DNA of 64,000 nt from Ricordea florida (Eukaryota; Cnidaria; Anthozoa; Corallimorpharia; Ricordeidae). The stretch lies in assembly GCA_949710005.1 (NCBI GenBank), contig OX453280.1:10093105-10157104 (forward strand), written 5' to 3'. The notes under the pieces were generated by a model, which did not search any database, had not been told where the DNA came from, and saw only the letters and a program-made list of their open reading frames with translations. Position 1 is the first letter of the stretch. Every line of letters begins with the position of its first letter. Positions 53,016 through 63,957 of this stretch are shown in pieces. The translations under genes and the position numbers were made by a program.

Positions 53016-54760
53016 AGCGAAGTTCTTTAAGAACGCCCTAAACAAACAAGTCGACAAGCTGCAGGAGGAAGTAAACGGTGTTTTTCAGAGATTAGATCGA
53101 TTTACACCTAAACAGAAAGAAACAGCGTTGAAGGGGTATCTGAAAACCCATAGGATAGACGGACAGAAAGGATTGATCCCAAGAAATTTCTTACATTAAA
53201 CCAAAAGTTCTCAATCTCATTAAGCAGCAAAAGAACCTATCGAGGTGAAGTTTATCGTTACCTGTTACTTCATAAAAGAAAATCCTGCAACTGGGCAGAT
53301 TGATGAAAATTCGGGTTACTTTCATTCCAGCGTAGAAACAAATACTGAATCAGTTGATCTCCCTGACATCTTCAGCACTATGACCGAACGATTACTTGAA
53401 TTAATCCTACAAGTTCAAAATCAAGGCCATAGTTAACGTTAAAAATGAAAAGGACCACGAATGTTTTAAATGGGAGGTAACGTCTGTTGTACTTCCAAAG
53501 GAAAAAGACCCGTAACGTCTTACTAAACAAATGAGAGAAAACTCTCAAAAGTTTGATTGCTCAGGAATAGAGTTTTCAGTGTCACTTAAGCAGACTAAGA
53601 AGTTTGAGAAGCAGAATGAGTTCGCGGTCAACGTTTACGGGTACGTATGAGGATAATGTCTACCCATTAAGAATAAGCAAGAATTAAACATGAAGCTCAG
53701 GTGATTAATCTGTTACTAATATCAAAGGATGAGACGAATCAGTACTACTGGATTAAGAATTTAAGTCGGTTATTATCACAGACAAATAATCATAAAGATG
53801 CAAGATTTTTTGTCATAGGTGTCTCAACTCATTCCAGTTAAAGTATGCTTTGAATAAACACTTGGAATATTGGAATTATGATGCAGTCAAGACGGTAACT
53901 ATACAGAAGGATGGAAACCCATGCCATCTTAACTTCAAAAACTACAACAGGAAAATGCGTGTTCCTTTCGCAATTTATGCTGATATTTATTGTTTTACAG
54001 AGACGTTATACAACTGTTCACCCGATGAGAGCAAAAGTTTTACTCAAAAATATCAAAAACATAAACCTTCCGGGTTTTTTAAATTGATCTAATGTTTTGA
54101 TGATGACATTTATAAACCTAAATTGGTGCGTTATACAGCTCAAAGAGACTGATGACGTCGCTCAAATGTTTATTGATTCGCTGGAGGAGAATATTAAGAC
54201 TATTTACCAATTATTCAAATTCCCTAAGAAGATGGTTATGACTCCAGAGGATAAAATAGATTACAAGTATGTAACTACTTGCCACATTTCCGAAAAATAT
54301 ATCACTCAAATCAAAATTGTTTGTAAAGGTAAAGCTGCTCATTCACACTGCGGACAGGTAGATCTTGATACAATGAATGTTACTTGGAAAGAATTTTATA
54401 AAACAAAAGTGTTCTATTAGCAAAAAATCATAAGACGGAAAAAAGTAAGAGACCACTGTCACCTTTCAGGAAAGTACAGAGGAGCAGCTCATAACGAAAG
54501 CATAAATTACAAAGTCCCCAAATTCTTTCCTGTTATCTTTCGCAGTCTAAGTGGGTACGACAGTCACCTATTCATTAAGAATCTTGGCACATCGGAAGGT
54601 AAAGTTGACTGCATTCCAAATAATGAAGACAAGTATATTTCATTCACAAATAAAATTCACCTTTACCAATAAAGAAGGTAAAGCAGTCGAGAGTAAACGG
54701 GATATAAGATTCATTAATAGCTTTATATTTATAGCGAGTGGATTAGATATCCTAGTGAGT
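53016..54760 (+). pseudogene. Second Polinton-type DNA polymerase B relic, different lineage
   Basis: A + strand, AT-rich relic of a protein-primed polymerase N-terminal half. Pieces: GYLKTHRIDGQKGLIPRNFL (53130-53200), KFIVTCYFIKENPATGQID (53245-53300), a region around 53860-54000 with RKMRVPFAIYADIYCFTETL (exonuclease-type), the His/Cys module VRDHCHLSGKYRGAAHNES near 54450-54505, and FFPVIFRSLSGYDSHLFIKN near 54525. The order is the same as in the 33-36 kb gene but the sequence is only distantly similar, and the palm is absent. Numerous stops. The start abuts a truncated L2 LINE. Confidence 0.8.
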
Positions 54761-55900
54761 AATTCAACAAAGTTTGGGAAGTGTGAGTCTTGCAAACCAG
54801 TAGCCTGTATCAAGAGATACACCAAAGATGGTAAGATAGTTCAGCTCAAACGGATTGGTGATTGCAGTCGATGTAAATATTGTCTTTTAACTAAAGAGAG
54901 GTGTCTTTCACCAATAGATAAGAACCTAGTCGAAACGAAAGTTACTTTAAACATAGGAATGGGTGAAAAATGCCGGTCCTAAGACAGCAGGATTTAATCC
55001 AAGGTAAAAAAATGATTTTTCCAGTTGCGCAGCTGCTAAGACCGCTTTCAAGGCTAATCCGAAAAAAACAGCGAAAATCAGTGAAAAGCAACCAAGAATC
55101 CGTCAAAAATCCAAAAAATGGGACCAAAATGGACTCCTAAACTGCTATCAACAACTCTCAACCAGATTAAGTATAATGGTACAGAGCAAAATGAAGATCA
55201 AAATAGCACCAAGATCCTGACTAAAATCTATGGGACGGACCCCTGACAGCCAATCGAAAGACAGTATCAACTAATTTCCGTAGGTAATGTCAGAATTGCT
55301 AAAAATGGCTAGCATTTCCTAGCATTTCCTAACAATTTTTTAACAAATTACTAGCAAAGTACCAACAGATTATTATCAAACAAACAAAGACTTGTCAATA
55401 CTTTATTGATTGTAATGTTTTACCCTTGATTTCCATTAATGCATCGGATACAAGAAACATATAGCATGTTATTTTGTCCTAACCGGTAGTATTTCTGCGT
55501 ATTGTGAGTCGCACACCATCATGCGTATCATTCAACGACCAACCAGATCCATGTATATTATTATCACAGTGAGACCTAAGATCAATCCATATGGCAAATT
55601 TATCCTCGTAAAAACCACTCTCGCTCATATTACCACTATCCCACCGCAGTTTAATACTATTCCAAAGGTCGATTGGTATCATACCCTATATATATTTTTT
55701 TACAATGAAGTCTATTTTTATTGCTCAAGAAGGCACATATTACAAAGACAAAATCGTTATTAACATTATTCTAACACTACAATTGTTACATTACAATTAC
55801 AGTGGTTACCCTTGGAATATAATCGATTTGGGATTCCATCGATATCAACAATGACTGAAGAAATATCAGAACTCAAACGTTTTTCAGAGTTTCTCATTCC
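54761..55900 (+). other. Cys-rich short frame, then non-coding
   Basis: 54770-54900 encodes CESCKPVACIKRY and CSRCKYCLLTKERC, two paired CxxC motifs of possible zinc-binding type, fused in frame after the polymerase remnant. Not recognised; could be a small separate viral ORF. From 55000 onward no gene is visible. Confidence 0.35.
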
Positions 55901-55929
55901 AGTGTAACTATCATCAACAGACATAATAT

Positions 55930-56560
55930 CCGAAGGTGGGGTGTGGGGCTACTGCCATATATGGGCTGTGAATATTATGATTTTCATGCAGTTTACCCTA
56001 GCATAGGGTATATAAATCTGAGCGTTTGGGTCTAGAATAAGGTATGATCTTTCATGAAACTGACCAGTTGGTTGAAGATTTTATCTAGACCATGGAAACC
56101 AGGAATTGCCACTCAAAAATATAAAAGAAATGAAATCAGCAAGTACAAATGTTCACAACTCAGCCTCAACAGCGTCGATAGATGACTATCATAAAACGCT
56201 ACTGGAAAATATCAACTGTCAAAAATCGGGATGCTGTTGTACCTAATTAAAAAACAATACTCATGACGGTTCTTTTTCAAACAGGTTAACCTAAAATTTT
56301 GGACTTGATGGAAAAAAAAAAAACTGAACAAGTATACATAACGTAACTCTGTTTTTTTTTTTTTTTGAGACAGAGAAATGATTGTGGTGTAAAGTTTTGT
56401 TTTGGCTAGACTACCCTAGTGTTCAAAGTTTCTGGAAAACGGCTACTCTAGAATAAAAGTGATTTGTGGGAGGTACTCTAGTATAGGGTAGCAAAATTCA
56501 GCTGAACCAGTTCTGGTATAGGCTAATGTTTGCAGGGTTCCAGCCGCACATCCCGACCCA
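55930..56560. repeat. Repeat with CTAGTATAGGGTA motifs
   Basis: Short motifs CCTAGCATAGGGTATA (about 55998), CTCTAGAATAAAAGTGATTT (56446) and CTCTAGTATAGGGTAGCAAA recur in this block. It probably belongs to a non-autonomous element. Boundaries unknown. The rest of the block holds no gene. Confidence 0.35.
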
Positions 56561-56881
56561 GAAATTCCTAAAGTCCCCCCCCCCCCCCCCCGTTCCCAGG
56601 CAGGGCGACCCGAAAAGCAGGAACGGCGGAATCGCGGGATGCCGGAACCACAGAAAATCACCTTAAATCCTAAAATATGGAACCGCGGAAAATCAACCCA
56701 AATCCTAAAAGGCGGAATTATAAATATAATTAAATAAATAAAATATAAGTACGATAAGTAATGAGACTAGTAGTAAAATACAATGTATTCTTCTTGTGGA
56801 ATACAACTAGAGACACAGTAGAAGACTTTCACAGCGCGATAAAATTTACGGCTAAAATATCAGAAACAGAAAATTGCATCC

Positions 56882-57394
56882 TTGGACACAAAAGTGTACA
56901 AGGGCGACAGATTCCACAAGGAGTCTGTCCTTGACATGCAAACACGCTACAGAGAGACAGAGACTTTTCAATACACGAAAATCTATTCGTGTCACCCACC
57001 TGTCGTTACTAAAGGATTCATAACAAGAGAAGCACTACGACTTCTACGAACGAATTCCTCTCACATCACGTTTGACGAAAACATGAAAAACCTCAAACTA
57101 CGTGTAAAGAACAGAGGATATCCAGAGAACACGGTGGAAAGACACCTCTCCGACGTGAACTTCACCCAGCGAGAAAGGTCATTAAAAAACGAAAACAAAG
57201 AAGCAAGTAGTACAATACTGCTTCTTGTCACACAATATCACCCAGCACTTCCAAATTTGAAGAATGTACTTATGGGGAAATGGCATTTAGTTCAAAACCA
57301 ACCAATTCTTAGAAAAATATTTCAGAAACCTCCCCTACTATCATATCGCAAAGGAAAATCCCTAAACGATATCCTGATCAGAGCTAAACTCTGA
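56882..57394 (+). pseudogene. Penelope-type RT C-terminal fragment 1
   Basis: 170 codons with TETFQYTKIYSCHPPVVTKG then FITREALRLLRTNSS, a VKNRGYPENTVERHL helix pair, and LVTQYHPALPNLKNVL with a closing LSYRKGKSLNDILIRAKL. This is the post-palm region of Penelope-like RTs (SxHP motif and HTH-like thumb). It starts without the palm and may be an exon. Open throughout, so fairly young, but the catalytic part is missing. Confidence 0.7.
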
Positions 57395-57598
57395 ATACAC
57401 AATCATCTGGAACAGCAGGAGTCGCGGGGTGTGGACAAAACCTGGGCCCAGGCCCATGGGCTGGTCCATGGGCCACCCTATTGGCTACCCCACAATTTAA
57501 AATTTTAAAATTTTAAAACTTTTTGATTTTAAAATTATAATTATTAATAATAATATTGATAATAATATTATATTAATTATATTAATTATTATTAATAA

Positions 57599-57632
57599 CA
57601 GGAGCCCATTACTGGTAATGGGCTCCTGTTAA
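57599..57632. repeat. Short perfect palindrome
   Basis: AACAGGAGCCCATTAC and its reverse complement GTAATGGGCTCCTGTT abut almost directly within the AT-rich arm of the 9 bp duplication element. Would form a cruciform. Confidence 0.7.
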
Positions 57633-58716
57633 TAATAATATTAATAGTATTAGTTGTAGAATTAATTGTTTCTATAATTATATTAACTATTCTTTAATTA
57701 TATTAATCATATTAATTATTATTAATAATAATTAATATTAATAATATTAGTCGTAGAATTAATTGTTTCTTTTAATTATTTATTATTAATAATTATTATT
57801 TATTACTAATGAATATCAATAATTAATTATTAGTTTATAGTAGGCTTATTAAAATTATTAAAATTATAAAAATTATATATACATAGTTATTATAAATACT
57901 AATTTGTTTGCTTTATCGATAGCCTCCAACCTCGTCACGCGATCTATCATTCCCCGGAAAGATTGCATAACAAATGAGGAAACTCCCCAGCTTTGGGAAG
58001 AAAAGATTGCGTGATGAGCCAATCGCTTAAGTGGTATGGTGGGCATTCTTTAATTGCGTTTGACAAAGAACGCCTTTATTAAAAGCATCACTCACCTCCC
58101 CACCCCCCACCCCCCGGCCAGCGCTTCAAGCTGCGACTGTTTTGGTCGCCATGGCGAGTGGAAATAAAACTTGGCGACTAAATTTTCCACACAGGTCGCC
58201 AATTTGGCGACCAGTGTAAGGCAAAGTGCTGGCTACGCATCAACATTGTTTTTTGAAGTTCACTCTCTAAGCTAAACAAATTTGACCACAAAATTTTTCA
58301 TGACAACTATTTCAATCGCCAATCTTACTTATCTGTTTGAATTAAGGATACCTCAATGCTCAGATTCCTAATTGTGCTGTTTGATGCCTTCGATCATGGA
58401 GCCGCCTATAAAGTTTGCAAACCACATTTCCTTTCCATTATTTTAGTGTGGTGTACAAGAATTAAACTTGTTTTGCAGTGATAACAATGGGCTGACAGGC
58501 CTGCACAACTCCCATCCAAGTGTAATAGCCGGTTATATCTTTGCTCTAACGAGTATATCCTCTAGGGATCTGCCCCTTTTGTACGAGACAATAGGGGGAT
58601 CTTTGAATATTCTTCTAAGCAATGGTTGTTCTTGAATTAAATGCCAGTTCTGCACAAGTATTTGCTTTAAGTTAGGCACTGATGGTGTGGGCGATATTGT
58701 GTTACAAAAGGCAAGA

Positions 58717-59014
58717 TTAACTTGTCTTGTTAACGTTTCTGTTGTAGGGCAGCTTTTCTCTCATCAAATGTAATTTCTGCATGTGAAATAGCAGTTTTGA
58801 ATGCTGTTTCAGAGGAGTAAGTTCGGAGACGTCTGAATGCTTCGCCCTTGATATGTGAAGCCCTTTTAGGCCCTGGTGGGTGGCAACTCGAGAAATGCGT
58901 GTACTGAAATGTTTCAGTAGCTTTGAAATGAATTTTAATGTATAGTATAGACTTTTGTGCAAATCGTACTCCAAATGCGAAGAGAAGCTCAAACTCAACA
59001 ATCAAGCACAACAA
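58717..59014 (-). pseudogene. Penelope-type RT fragment 2
   Basis: On the - strand, ATETFQYTHFSSCHPPGPKR, then GEAFRRLRTYSSETAF and ISHAEITFDERK, homologous to fragment 1 but diverged and on the opposite strand. Broken after ~95 codons. Confidence 0.6.
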
Positions 59015-59186
59015 GCTACAACACGCGAGGCAACTCGATCCCCGCTAAAAACAAAGAACATGGTCGATCGAAATGACGACATTCAACCTGAATACCGTAG
59101 TTTTTTGTCAAATTGGTCAATTGGTGTCCATGAATACACCGTCCAACAATCTGAATGCGTTCTTTGTCGAATCACCATACCACTTA

Positions 59187-59477
59187 AGGGAAGAACTATT
59201 AGAAAAGTGATGGGGGTTAGGGAAAAAAACAAAAAAAAATTCATGCAAGGGAAAATGCCAAGAAAAAAAATTCATGCAAGGAAGAAGGTAAAAAAAAAAA
59301 ATTCGTGCAGAAGGAAGGTCCAATTGTGACTTTTTCACACGTAGTAAAAAAAATTCGTGCAGAGGGATTCACCTGAAAAAAAATTCCTGCACAAGTAGTG
59401 AGCGAAAAACAAATTCGTGCAAGCTGAAAATTCCCCACCCCCTCCCCCCCTTATTACTTTTCTAATGGTCCGTCTCT
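59187..59477. mobile_element. MITE, copy 2 (as at 47301-47540)
   Basis: Same termini (right end CTTTTCTAATGGTCCGTCTCT) and the same AAAAAATTCATGCA interior blocks, expanded to 291 bp. Inserted within the 57427-60004 element, so younger than it. Confidence 0.85.
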
Positions 59478-60439
59478 AAAAGAAACAGGGCCAGGGGGAA
59501 ACCAGGCCTTTTATTTAACTGAGAAATCGATAAATCTGACCAACTTATTTTCTTTTTGCTCATAACGCAATATTTTCTCCCCAAAGCTGGGGAGTTTCCA
59601 GCCTCGTCCTCAGTCGTCCCAGTCAGGATGTGACGTAAAGCTTGCTGGGAGAATTAGCGATTAGTCATGCAATCTTTCCTGGGAACGAAAGATTGAGTGA
59701 CAGGTTGAAGTGTGTAAATAAAGTAAACAAATTGTATTTATAATTAGCATGTATATAATTTTAAAGATACTATTATAAACAAATATTAATTATTGATATT
59801 GATATTCATTATTAATAAATAATAATTTTCAATATTAATAGAAAATAATGATTAATAAATAATTAAAGAAATTAATTATATTATTATTATCAACATTATT
59901 TTATTTAAAATAATGAAATTTTAAAATCATCATAATTGGGGGGTAGCCCATAGGGTGGCCCATGGGCTAGCCCATGGGCCTGGGCCCAGGTTTTGTCCAC
60001 ACCCGGAGTCGCGTGGGCCGGACAACACTTCTTAACGCTCCGTGACAAAATTTCACACCCACTCTTTTCCCAAATCTCGTATTTATACTTATTTATTTCT
60101 TTATATTTATAGTTCCGTGTTTAGAGTTTGGGGCGATTTTCTGCCGCAAATTTCATCTGCATTTGGCTGCGCAAGCTCTCCTTCCATAACATGATTTTGT
60201 GTCTCTATCTTTTGTCGCGATAGTTTCGTGAGACGCACACAGATATGAAGGTACGTATCTTATTACTTATTGTATTTATATTTCATTTCTTTCATTTATT
60301 TACTTATGTTTATAGTTCCCTCTTTTAGGATTTGGGGTGATTTAATGTGGTTCCGACATTCCGCCCTTCCGACTTTTAGCGTCAGCCCCCGGGCATTATA
60401 TTCCTGTCACTGACCTTCGAGGAATATTCATGTACCGAT

Positions 60440-61298
60440 AGATAGTACCATCCCTCTTCCGATCAATGGTGGAAGCTTCAAGCAGATGGAAATTTTCATA
60501 GAAATATCCTTTACCCACGCCATATGACGTTCTTGCTCAATTGTTATACATCCTTATTCAAATTCAAGATTAGTTAATTGATAGTTCGGTGGTTGATCAG
60601 CGTACGTGTAGTAAACAATATCATTCGCCAATGCTAATGTAAGTTCAAATTTCAAACCGTTCATCAGTGCTCTTGGGTAGAATACTCCACCATCATTGAG
60701 AACGGGGTAAACTTTCGAGTTATGAGAAGATTCCAGAACCTATTAAGTATGCGGATGTTTGCGAAGTCAATCAATCTTCCTTCTAGAGAATTCTAGAACA
60801 CACTAACATGATGTAAACAACTGAAGTAACCTTCATTAAATAGCTATTGTCGTAATCTTTCGAAGGTTCTAGAACTGTCTCTGAATATGTATAAGAAACG
60901 TTATCACAGAACTTTAGTACTTACGTAAGGAAGCTCGGAGTTAGTTTAAAGTGGTCAAGAGTTATTTAGAGATTGCGTCGTTCGCCGTGACTGAAGAAGC
61001 TATCCGAGGAAGAATTGAAGTTGTTTCCTCTCAAGTGGATATATCTCAGCGGAGTTCGTGAGTTAAACAGTCAAGTGGTGACTAAACTTATCTAGTTGTA
61101 AAGTTGAAGGATAGCTTGTTGGCGCTTAGAGTATATTTAAGTCAGCGATCGCCCCCTTTGTAGACTACTCGAAATACTTTAGTTGTCAGTTTAAATAAAT
61201 AGCTGAGTTCTTAGCGGAAGTACGTTTTTCATTGTTTTCTGTACGGACAGAGAAAACATGCTTATTTATTTATATATTTGTCTGTCATATCGTAACAG
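60440..61298 (+). mobile_element. Probable Ty3/gypsy-like 5' LTR
   Basis: The 3' end is fixed by ATATCGTAACA (61298) followed by a primer-binding site. TATATTTAAG near 61131 can serve as TATA box and AATAAA at about 61195 as polyadenylation signal, giving the expected U3-R-U5 order. The 5' end is uncertain (60.4-60.7 kb). The second LTR is not in the window. Confidence 0.55.
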
Positions 61299-61303
61299 AA
61301 AAT

Positions 61304-61320
61304 TGGGGGCCTGTCCGGTA
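61304..61320 (+). promoter_or_regulatory. Retrotransposon primer-binding site
   Basis: TGGGGGCCTGTCCGGTA, directly after the LTR end plus a short gap. It resembles a tRNA 3' end complement (starts TGG), of the tRNA-Pro-like type TGGGGGCTCGTCC. Confidence 0.6.
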
Positions 61321-61437
61321 GCGAATTTTAGAAAGTTCGAAAATTGTACGAGCGGATTTAGAGAAGTTTAGCGTACATGCGAATTAAGTGTACGGTAGAG
61401 TGTACAAGAATTATATATTGCGTAAGTGGTTTACGAG

Positions 61438-61913
61438 ATGTCGGAATTTAGTCCAGAGAAGTTTATGTCCGAGATATGTGAGGATAATTTCTACCAGTTA
61501 TAGAAAGATGAGCTATTTTCATAAGCAAAGCATTTACAGTTAGAGGTTAAGAGGGCCATGACAAAACATGAGATGCAGAATGTAGTATTTAAGTATTTAG
61601 TGAGTCACAGGTTTTTGAGGAAACAGCTTTCAAAGGGCAGATGAAACCTGAGTTGGATTTAAGTGAGCTGCAATTTCATCTAGAACTTAAAAAGTTGGAA
61701 ATGCAGGAAAGACTTGAAAGAGAAAGGGAGGAAAGACAAGAAAGACTTAAAAGGGAGGAAACACAAGAAAGACTCGAAAAGGAAGAAAGAGAAAGAGAGG
61801 AAAGGGAACGAAAAAGACAGGAAAGGTTAGAGAAAGAGAAATTACAGCATGAACTAGAAATGAAAAGGTTAGATTATACAGTCGAAGTCAGGTTCAGATC
61901 CTTCTTTATCTAG
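61438..61913 (+). pseudogene. gag-like ORF remnant
   Basis: ATG 61438 opens MSEFSPEKFMSEICEDNFYQ, then a TAG, then AKHLQLEVKRAMTKHEMQNV, and after a frameshift a long charged coiled coil (61641-61913: ELKKLEMQERLEREREERQE and on to LQHELEMKRLDYTVE). This order (SEF start, helical region, KLE/RE coiled coil) is typical of the N-terminus of metazoan Ty3/gypsy Gag. pol is absent: the sequence departs after 61915. Confidence 0.65.
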
Positions 61914-61984
61914 TTCTAGTTCAAAGTTTGATATTACTAAGTATGTAACTACATGTATCAATCAGTCTGAGGTAGGCTTAAAAC

Positions 61985-62415
61985 AGAATGCAAGACTCCT
62001 TAAAAATAAGCTACTTATTATTACATCATAAATAGATATAGAGAATTCATTAAGTGATAAAGTGATTAAAATTAAAAAAAATCTACATTAAACTTATCAT
62101 AATAAAAGGCTAATAAATTCTTACGACAGACCGACAACGAAGTAGACTCTCTTATACTTAGAGGTAATTCATTCCACAGGCGACAGATCCGGACATAAAA
62201 AGAATCATGCTTAAAAACGTCAGTCTTGCTGAAAGGGACATCAAGCGTTAAATGATCAACAGTTCATATAGAGAATTCATTAAGTGATAAAGTGATTAAA
62301 ATTAAAAAAATCTACATTAAACTTATCATAATAAAAGGCTAACAAATTCTTACGACAGACCGACAACGAAGTAGACTCTCTTATACTTAGAGGTAATTCA
62401 TTCCACAGGCGAGTT
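61985..62415 (-). mobile_element. Duplicated L2/CR1-like LINE C-terminal fragment
   Basis: On the - strand, RLWNELPLSIRESTSLSVCR and KNLLAF, the terminal segment of L2/CR1-type RTs, occur twice: 62036-62172 and 62268-62413, near identical over ~140 bp and offset by ~231 bp. The duplication is therefore recent. Upstream coding (HDSFYVRIC) is present only in the first copy. Confidence 0.7.
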
Positions 62416-62495
62416 TTTAAATATCTTCAATTATGTATCGTTTCGCTCTTGTATTTTAATAAGGGAGCGAAACGATACATAATTGAAGATATTTA
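62414..62495. repeat. 30 bp stem palindrome
   Basis: AAATATCTTCAATTATGTAT and the following CGTTTCGCTC are exactly repeated in reverse complement after a ~15 nt loop (TTGTATTTTAATAAG). It sits at the edge of the second LINE duplicate. Confidence 0.8.
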
Positions 62496-63684
62496 ACTTA
62501 TATATATTCTAAAAACACTTAAAAAAAGGAAACTAAATCATTAAGAGGCTGTTCGCGTAAGAACGGATAAGGCAATTTTCGGACCTTTTCCGATTTCGCC
62601 GATTTTTTTCCGTGAAAGTCAGCCATTATGCCCCATGTACAAATATCACATTTGTTTGGATCAATTCGATTTATTTCATTTTTTGCCAGGCGGTTTCTTA
62701 GACAACCTCAGTGTTGCCCGATTTGCCTTCCGACACTCTCATATTTAGCACTATACTTAGAGAGCTGCCAAATTAGACATTTTTCACGAAACAAGCTGAA
62801 TTTTTCACAGATTTAAGTTTAATTTCTCCTTAATACTTCACATGCAATACAGGAATACTTAGAACGATTTTGACCGAGCAAAAAGGCTTTGAAGATAACT
62901 TCTGTCACAATACAAAATAAGCGAGACGTGACATACCTTTAGTTGAGTAGTATTGTCTCCAATGTGGCATCTAAGTTATTGTAAACTGAATCATGACATG
63001 AAAGTACTAAGCCAGACTTGTGATTTACATAATAAAATCTGTGGGCACTCTAGGCCCTGCGTTGTAGGAAATTGCGCTAAATTACCAAATCTGCGCCATT
63101 TTGATGTACGATTATATTTCGCCGGTACGACCGATAGACTAATTGTCCAACTAAAAACGCTTTTGAACTTAAGTTAACATTAACAGTCCGCCTCATTAGT
63201 TGCAAATAAACATTTTCGGATGTTTTTGCCGTTGTTTACAACAGATTCAAATGTCCGTAACAGTGTTATGAAGCCAACGACCGATGTCCGATCCGCATCA
63301 CAAATATGCAAATTGACTGGAAACCCGATGTCTGTCTGTTCCTTATGAAACAACTTCTTTTAGGGTTCATTTCCAGGAAATAGGATTAATTTTTACCAGA
63401 AAAAATTGCTTTAAGACTCTACGTGAACGTTTTACATTCCGATTCAATTACAACATTGCTGCAACTCGGGCTTCAAATAAATCATACTGCTTTCTTTTAA
63501 ATAAATAATCGTCTTTTCTCATATTAAAACAACTCCATTAGGTGCCCGATGAAGACCCTTTTCTTGGAGTAAAGGAGATATTAATTCTTCTGCCTGATTT
63601 TAATGGTAGTACAAAACTTCTTCGTTGGCCGTAATTTAATTTCTTAAAAACGACTTTGAAAAGTTCATTTTTCTCCGAATTGTC
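62496..63684. other. No supported gene
   Basis: Mixed AT-rich sequence; small frames at 62628-62816 and 62953-63177 lack known motifs. No RNA gene seen. Confidence 0.45.
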
Positions 63685-63954
63685 GTGATGCGCAGACATG
63701 GCTCTCCAGTCGGTAATGAAGAAATGCGAAAAATGAGTACTTCTCCTTCCACTTGTTCTTTACGGGAAATTTTGCATACTCCATGCGAGTCTAGCAGGGG
63801 CGAGGAGAGCATGTCTTACTCTACGACCGCAAATCTGATGATTCCGCGCATCTTGCTAGCTGCCACTTGTCGAAATGTGATATTACTGAAACCGAACTTG
63901 TCATCGCAAGAGCTGGAACTCGAGGATGTTCACCAACTCAGCTTGCAGACATGA
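63685..63954 (+). CDS. Short open frame, not recognised
   Basis: 89 codons of even composition (MMRRHGSPVGNEEMRKMSTS onward, Ser/Leu rich) near the window end. Could be an exon; nothing supports a function. Confidence 0.2.
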   Translation: MMRRHGSPVGNEEMRKMSTSPSTCSLREILHTPCESSRGEESMSYSTTANLMIPRILLAATCRNVILLKPNLSSQELELEDVHQLSLQT

Positions 63955-63957
63955 CCA

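Larger units (their letters stand above)
57427..60004. mobile_element. 2.58 kb TIR element with 9 bp target duplication (Mutator-like signature)
   Basis: Ends GGGTGTGGACAAAACCTGGG at 57427 and the exact reverse complement ending at 60004; the TIR extends ~65 bp through GCCCATGGGCT and GGGCCACCCTAT. It is flanked by GGAGTCGCG at 57418-57426 and 60005-60013. A 9 bp duplication with long TIRs fits MULE-type elements. The interior has a second inverted pair (CTCCCCAGCTTTGGGAAGA region at 57985 versus TCTCCCCAAAGCTGGGGAG at 59576), AT-rich arms, a Penelope RT fragment and a MITE. No transposase, so non-autonomous. Confidence 0.85.
56560..60400. mobile_element. Outer inverted-repeat element (GGAACCACAGAAAATCACC type ends)
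   Basis: 56600-56770 matches the reverse complement of 60250-60390 (CCGGAACCACAGAAAATCAC against a GTGATTTAATGTGGTTCCG segment, then ATCCTAAAA and AATATAATTAAATAAATAAA). Each side has a second internal unit of the same ~40-80 bp block (56680-56760, 60070-60150). The two sides flank a further nested element. It looks like a ~3.8 kb element with tandemly repeated ends. The poly-C at 56577-56591 marks the left edge only roughly. Confidence 0.55.

Noticed and set aside
53009-53016. L2 insertion target site with duplication
   Set aside because: The LINE is on the - strand and 5' truncated at VPQG; no duplicated bases are visible at the two edges.
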